Shown one piece after another: positions 6,076-7,809 of a DNA stretch of 7,809 nt; the stretch's first letter is position 1, and each line of letters starts with the position of its first letter. Position numbers and translations under genes: made by a program. Where the stretch lies: assembly GCA_964425255.1 (NCBI GenBank), contig CAYRMV010000153.1, positions 1 through 7,809 on the forward strand, in the 5' to 3' direction. This DNA is from CAYRMV01 sp964425255 (lineage in GTDB: Bacteria > Bacteroidota > Bacteroidia > Flavobacteriales_D > Crocinitomicaceae). The notes below the pieces were generated by a model. It saw only the letters and a list, made by a program, of their open reading frames with translations. It ran no database searches and was not told where the DNA came from.

Positions 6076-7128
6076 ATGAAAACGATAATACATAAATTTC
6101 TAGTAACAGCATTTTTTCTAATCACAATAGTTTCATCTCAAAATGCATTTGCCAACGCTGCACAGCCAGGTATTTGGAATGCAGGCGGAACGGTCTTTAC
6201 AATGCTTTATCCAGAAGATAGTCTTACGTTCAAAAAAGTGCAGATGCAACAGGAACGTATCTACATTCAACTGTACAAAGGCTATGCGGTGGTAAAAGGC
6301 GAATATATTTTTAAAAACACCACTTCCGAAAAGCTCAATTTCAAAATGGGCTATCCTATAAACGGTATTTATTCGGGAGGCAGTGTAGATTTGAACCAGG
6401 TGCAGATTGACCAGCTCAATCAGTTCAAAATAAAAGCCAATGAAGTTTGGTTGCCATTGGTAGAACAGCAAAATGGCGAATACGGAAAAATAAACAGCTT
6501 TGGCGATAATTGGAAAGTATGGCAAATGGAATTCCTGCCCAAAGAAACCAAAAACGTAGCAGTATATTTTATCGTCAATACCAATAATGGAATTGTCAGA
6601 AAAGGAAATGAAAAGGAAAGCTACAATGCTTTTATTTACTTGCTCGAAAGTGGAAGCGTTTGGAAAAGTCCTATTGAAAAAGGAAATTTCTATGTTCAGC
6701 TAATGGATGGTTTACAAGAAAAAGACGTAAAAGGATTGTCAGATAATTTCGGTTTTCAATACAATAAAAGCGAACACATATTTTGGGGAAACAAAACAAA
6801 TTTTTCCCCAACACCTAAAGACAATTTGATTGTAACGTATTCCAATCGAATAGAAAATTTTCAGTACGAAAACAGCATTGCCCAATCCGAAAACCTATTT
6901 ACAAAGGTTGATAAATTAAGCAGTAAAAACCTTCAAAGCCTCAACTACACAACTGTATCATCAAAAAATCCTTACGAAGTTGAAAGAACATTTATTGGTA
7001 GCTTTCCGGGATTACTAACACTCTTTGTTATTTACGCACCGTTCATTATCGGAATTATTGTAGTAGCCATCATTATTTGGGCAATTGTAAAGTGGAGAAA
7101 GATTAAACGAAAAAACAAAAGAAAGTAG
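6076..7128 (+). CDS. Type I membrane protein with large extracytoplasmic domain
   Basis: A 350-residue protein. The start at 6076 is chosen because it gives a signal peptide at once (residues 1-27, ending NAFA/N). A longer frame from 5971 overlaps the upstream gene. Residues 28-310 form one extracytoplasmic domain with features of a beta-sandwich: ERIYIQLYKGYAVVKGEYIFKN near 60-81, MGYP at 91-94, NWKVWQMEFLPKETKNVAVY near 145-164, and a Y-x-L-ESGSVWKSPIEKG segment at about 188-203. This series resembles DUF4424-type periplasmic domains from memory, but the family is not confirmed. Residues 312-339 are a membrane helix, followed by a strongly basic tail (KWRKIKRKNKRK) that should face the cytoplasm. 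The next gene starts one base after its stop, so the two products probably act together. Function is unknown. Confidence 0.82.
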   Translation: MKTIIHKFLVTAFFLITIVSSQNAFANAAQPGIWNAGGTVFTMLYPEDSLTFKKVQMQQERIYIQLYKGYAVVKGEYIFKNTTSEKLNFKMGYPINGIYSGGSVDLNQVQIDQLNQFKIKANEVWLPLVEQQNGEYGKINSFGDNWKVWQMEFLPKETKNVAVYFIVNTNNGIVRKGNEKESYNAFIYLLESGSVWKSPIEKGNFYVQLMDGLQEKDVKGLSDNFGFQYNKSEHIFWGNKTNFSPTPKDNLIVTYSNRIENFQYENSIAQSENLFTKVDKLSSKNLQSLNYTTVSSKNPYEVERTFIGSFPGLLTLFVIYAPFIIGIIVVAIIIWAIVKWRKIKRKNKRK

Positions 7129-7129
7129 T

Positions 7130-7471
7130 ATGATAGCTTTAGCCTTATTATTTATCGTGATTATCGGTCTGCTGTCGGTCATCGTGTGGTTATTACAAAA
7201 ATATTTTGAGATGTACAGCAGTCTGCGTACCTCCGAGAGCAATCAGACGGCAGAGTTGCAAAGCCATTTGTATTTGCAGAAAAACGAAATGGAAATCCTC
7301 CAAACGGAAGAAGAAATCAACACACTAATAAAAAAACGGCTGACCGAAATGGAAGAGAAATTTCCAACGGAACAACCACAGGAAGAACTGTCGGAGATAC
7401 TCATAGGAAACTTTAAAAAAGTGCTTCACTCCACATTAAACTTATTGAAAACAGAGCGGTATGAGCCATAG
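7130..7471 (+). CDS. Small membrane-anchored coiled-coil protein
   Basis: A 113-residue protein with one N-terminal membrane helix (about residues 2-23, IALALLFIVIIGLLSVIVWLL). It is followed by a charged, heptad-like region rich in Glu, Leu and Lys (about 24-85, including EMEILQTEEEINTLIKKRL), which should be a coiled coil. The helix has no signal-peptidase site, so the protein stays anchored. The start is fixed by a one-base gap to the stop of the upstream gene (TAG at 7126-7128, ATG at 7130), which implies translational coupling and a shared job with that membrane protein. It appears to be the last gene of the operon, with 110 bases before the next start. No family is recognised. Confidence 0.78.
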   Translation: MIALALLFIVIIGLLSVIVWLLQKYFEMYSSLRTSESNQTAELQSHLYLQKNEMEILQTEEEINTLIKKRLTEMEEKFPTEQPQEELSEILIGNFKKVLHSTLNLLKTERYEP

Positions 7472-7581
7472 CCTTATATTAATTTAATTAATTTACTGCA
7501 TATTTTTCTGAATGTATTGGATGATATCATTCGGTTATATAACAGCATTTAGCTAATATGTTCAACTGTTTAACAACGAAT
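7472..7581. other. AT-rich intergenic region
   Basis: 110 bases between the coiled-coil gene and the partial gene at the right edge. It is strongly AT-rich at first (TTATATTAATTTAATTAATTTA). No GC-rich hairpin or convincing TTTG/TAnnTTTG promoter pair was found. A 10-base perfect palindrome ATGATATCAT lies at 7521-7530 but is expected by chance in a window of this size. The downstream gene may still have its own promoter here. Confidence 0.5.
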
Positions 7582-7809
7582 ATGACAAGATTTAAAACAA
7601 TAATATATTTACTGTGTATCGGACTATTTTCGGTAAGCTTATTCGCACAAACAACACCATTAGCAGATAGCGTTGTACAATCCGTACAAAAGCAAAAGGA
7701 TTACAGCCGAAAGATTGAAATACTTCAAAAGAATATCAATGAGATTTACAATACAAAGTCTGAAGAAACCCTAATACTTGCCCGGTTTGGTTACAACCTT
7801 GCTAATCAA
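7582..7809 (+). CDS. Start of a secreted or membrane protein, cut by the right edge
   Basis: 76 codons are visible with no stop. The ATG at 7582 is preferred over the in-frame ATG at 7558 because it starts right before a signal peptide (MTRFKTIIYLLCIGLFSVSL, ending FAQ at about residue 23). The next residues (TTPLADSVVQSVQKQKDYSR, then KIEILQKNIN) are polar and helical. The last stretch (SEETLILARFGYNLANQ) looks like the first helices of a tetratricopeptide-type helical repeat. In Bacteroidota such starts often belong to TPR-containing sensor kinases or regulators with a periplasmic sensor part, but only the beginning is seen, so this is a guess. Confidence 0.75.
   Translation, partial: MTRFKTIIYLLCIGLFSVSLFAQTTPLADSVVQSVQKQKDYSRKIEILQKNINEIYNTKSEETLILARFGYNLANQ

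Larger units (their letters stand above)
2546..7471 (+). other. Probable six-gene envelope operon of unknown function
   Basis: Six consecutive plus-strand genes are packed with small gaps: 17 bases (3451 to 3469), 20 or fewer (4440 to 4461, or a one-base overlap if the GTG at 4440 is used), 42 or 3 bases (4970 to 5013 or 4974), 13 bases (6062 to 6076) and 1 base (7128 to 7130). No terminator-like hairpin is seen inside. Every product is predicted secreted or membrane-bound, which suggests a joint envelope role. No convincing promoter was found at 2445-2545. Confidence 0.6.

Noticed and set aside
7521..7530. Perfect 10-base palindrome ATGATATCAT as a possible operator
   Set aside because: Several such palindromes are expected by chance in 7.8 kb, and there is no second copy nearby.

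Overview
The window looks like a piece of a Bacteroidota chromosome, probably a flavobacterial or sphingobacterial lineage. Three things support this: a type IX secretion (T9SS) type A C-terminal sorting domain in the first complete gene, several signal peptides ending in A-Q or S-Q, and genes that start without Shine-Dalgarno sequences after A-rich leaders. No gene pins down the genus.

Positions 1-498 are the end of a decayed IS3-family insertion sequence, running off the left edge on the minus strand. Its transposase carries a frameshift, a stop codon and an apparent internal deletion. The element ends at about 498 inside a small minus-strand membrane-protein gene (481-729). Only 77 native codons of that gene remain, and the last five residues and stop of the open frame come from the insertion sequence.

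Positions 867-2444 encode a secreted protein of seven tandem repeats of about 60 residues, best read as a seven-bladed beta-propeller, with a T9SS sorting domain. A GC-rich hairpin (2498-2527) separates it from the next block.

Positions 2546-7471 hold a tightly packed plus-strand series that looks like one operon of envelope proteins. In order these are a secreted protein (2546-3451), a second secreted protein split by an in-frame TAA (3469-4224, remainder to 4440), a two-helix membrane protein with a Ser/Thr/His-rich linker (4461-4970), a third secreted protein (5013-6062), a type I membrane protein with a large extracytoplasmic beta-rich domain (6076-7128), and a one-helix coiled-coil protein (7130-7471). 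The three secreted proteins share an organisation of short aromatic beta-hairpin units resembling RHS/YD repeats, and the second and third share a C-terminal motif. I cannot name a function for any of these genes. The set is the best candidate here for an undescribed system, most simply a cell-envelope or surface module.

After a 110-base AT-rich gap, a further secreted protein begins at 7582 and runs off the right edge. No tRNA, rRNA, CRISPR array or replication origin was seen. No intergenic stretch exceeds 300 bases.
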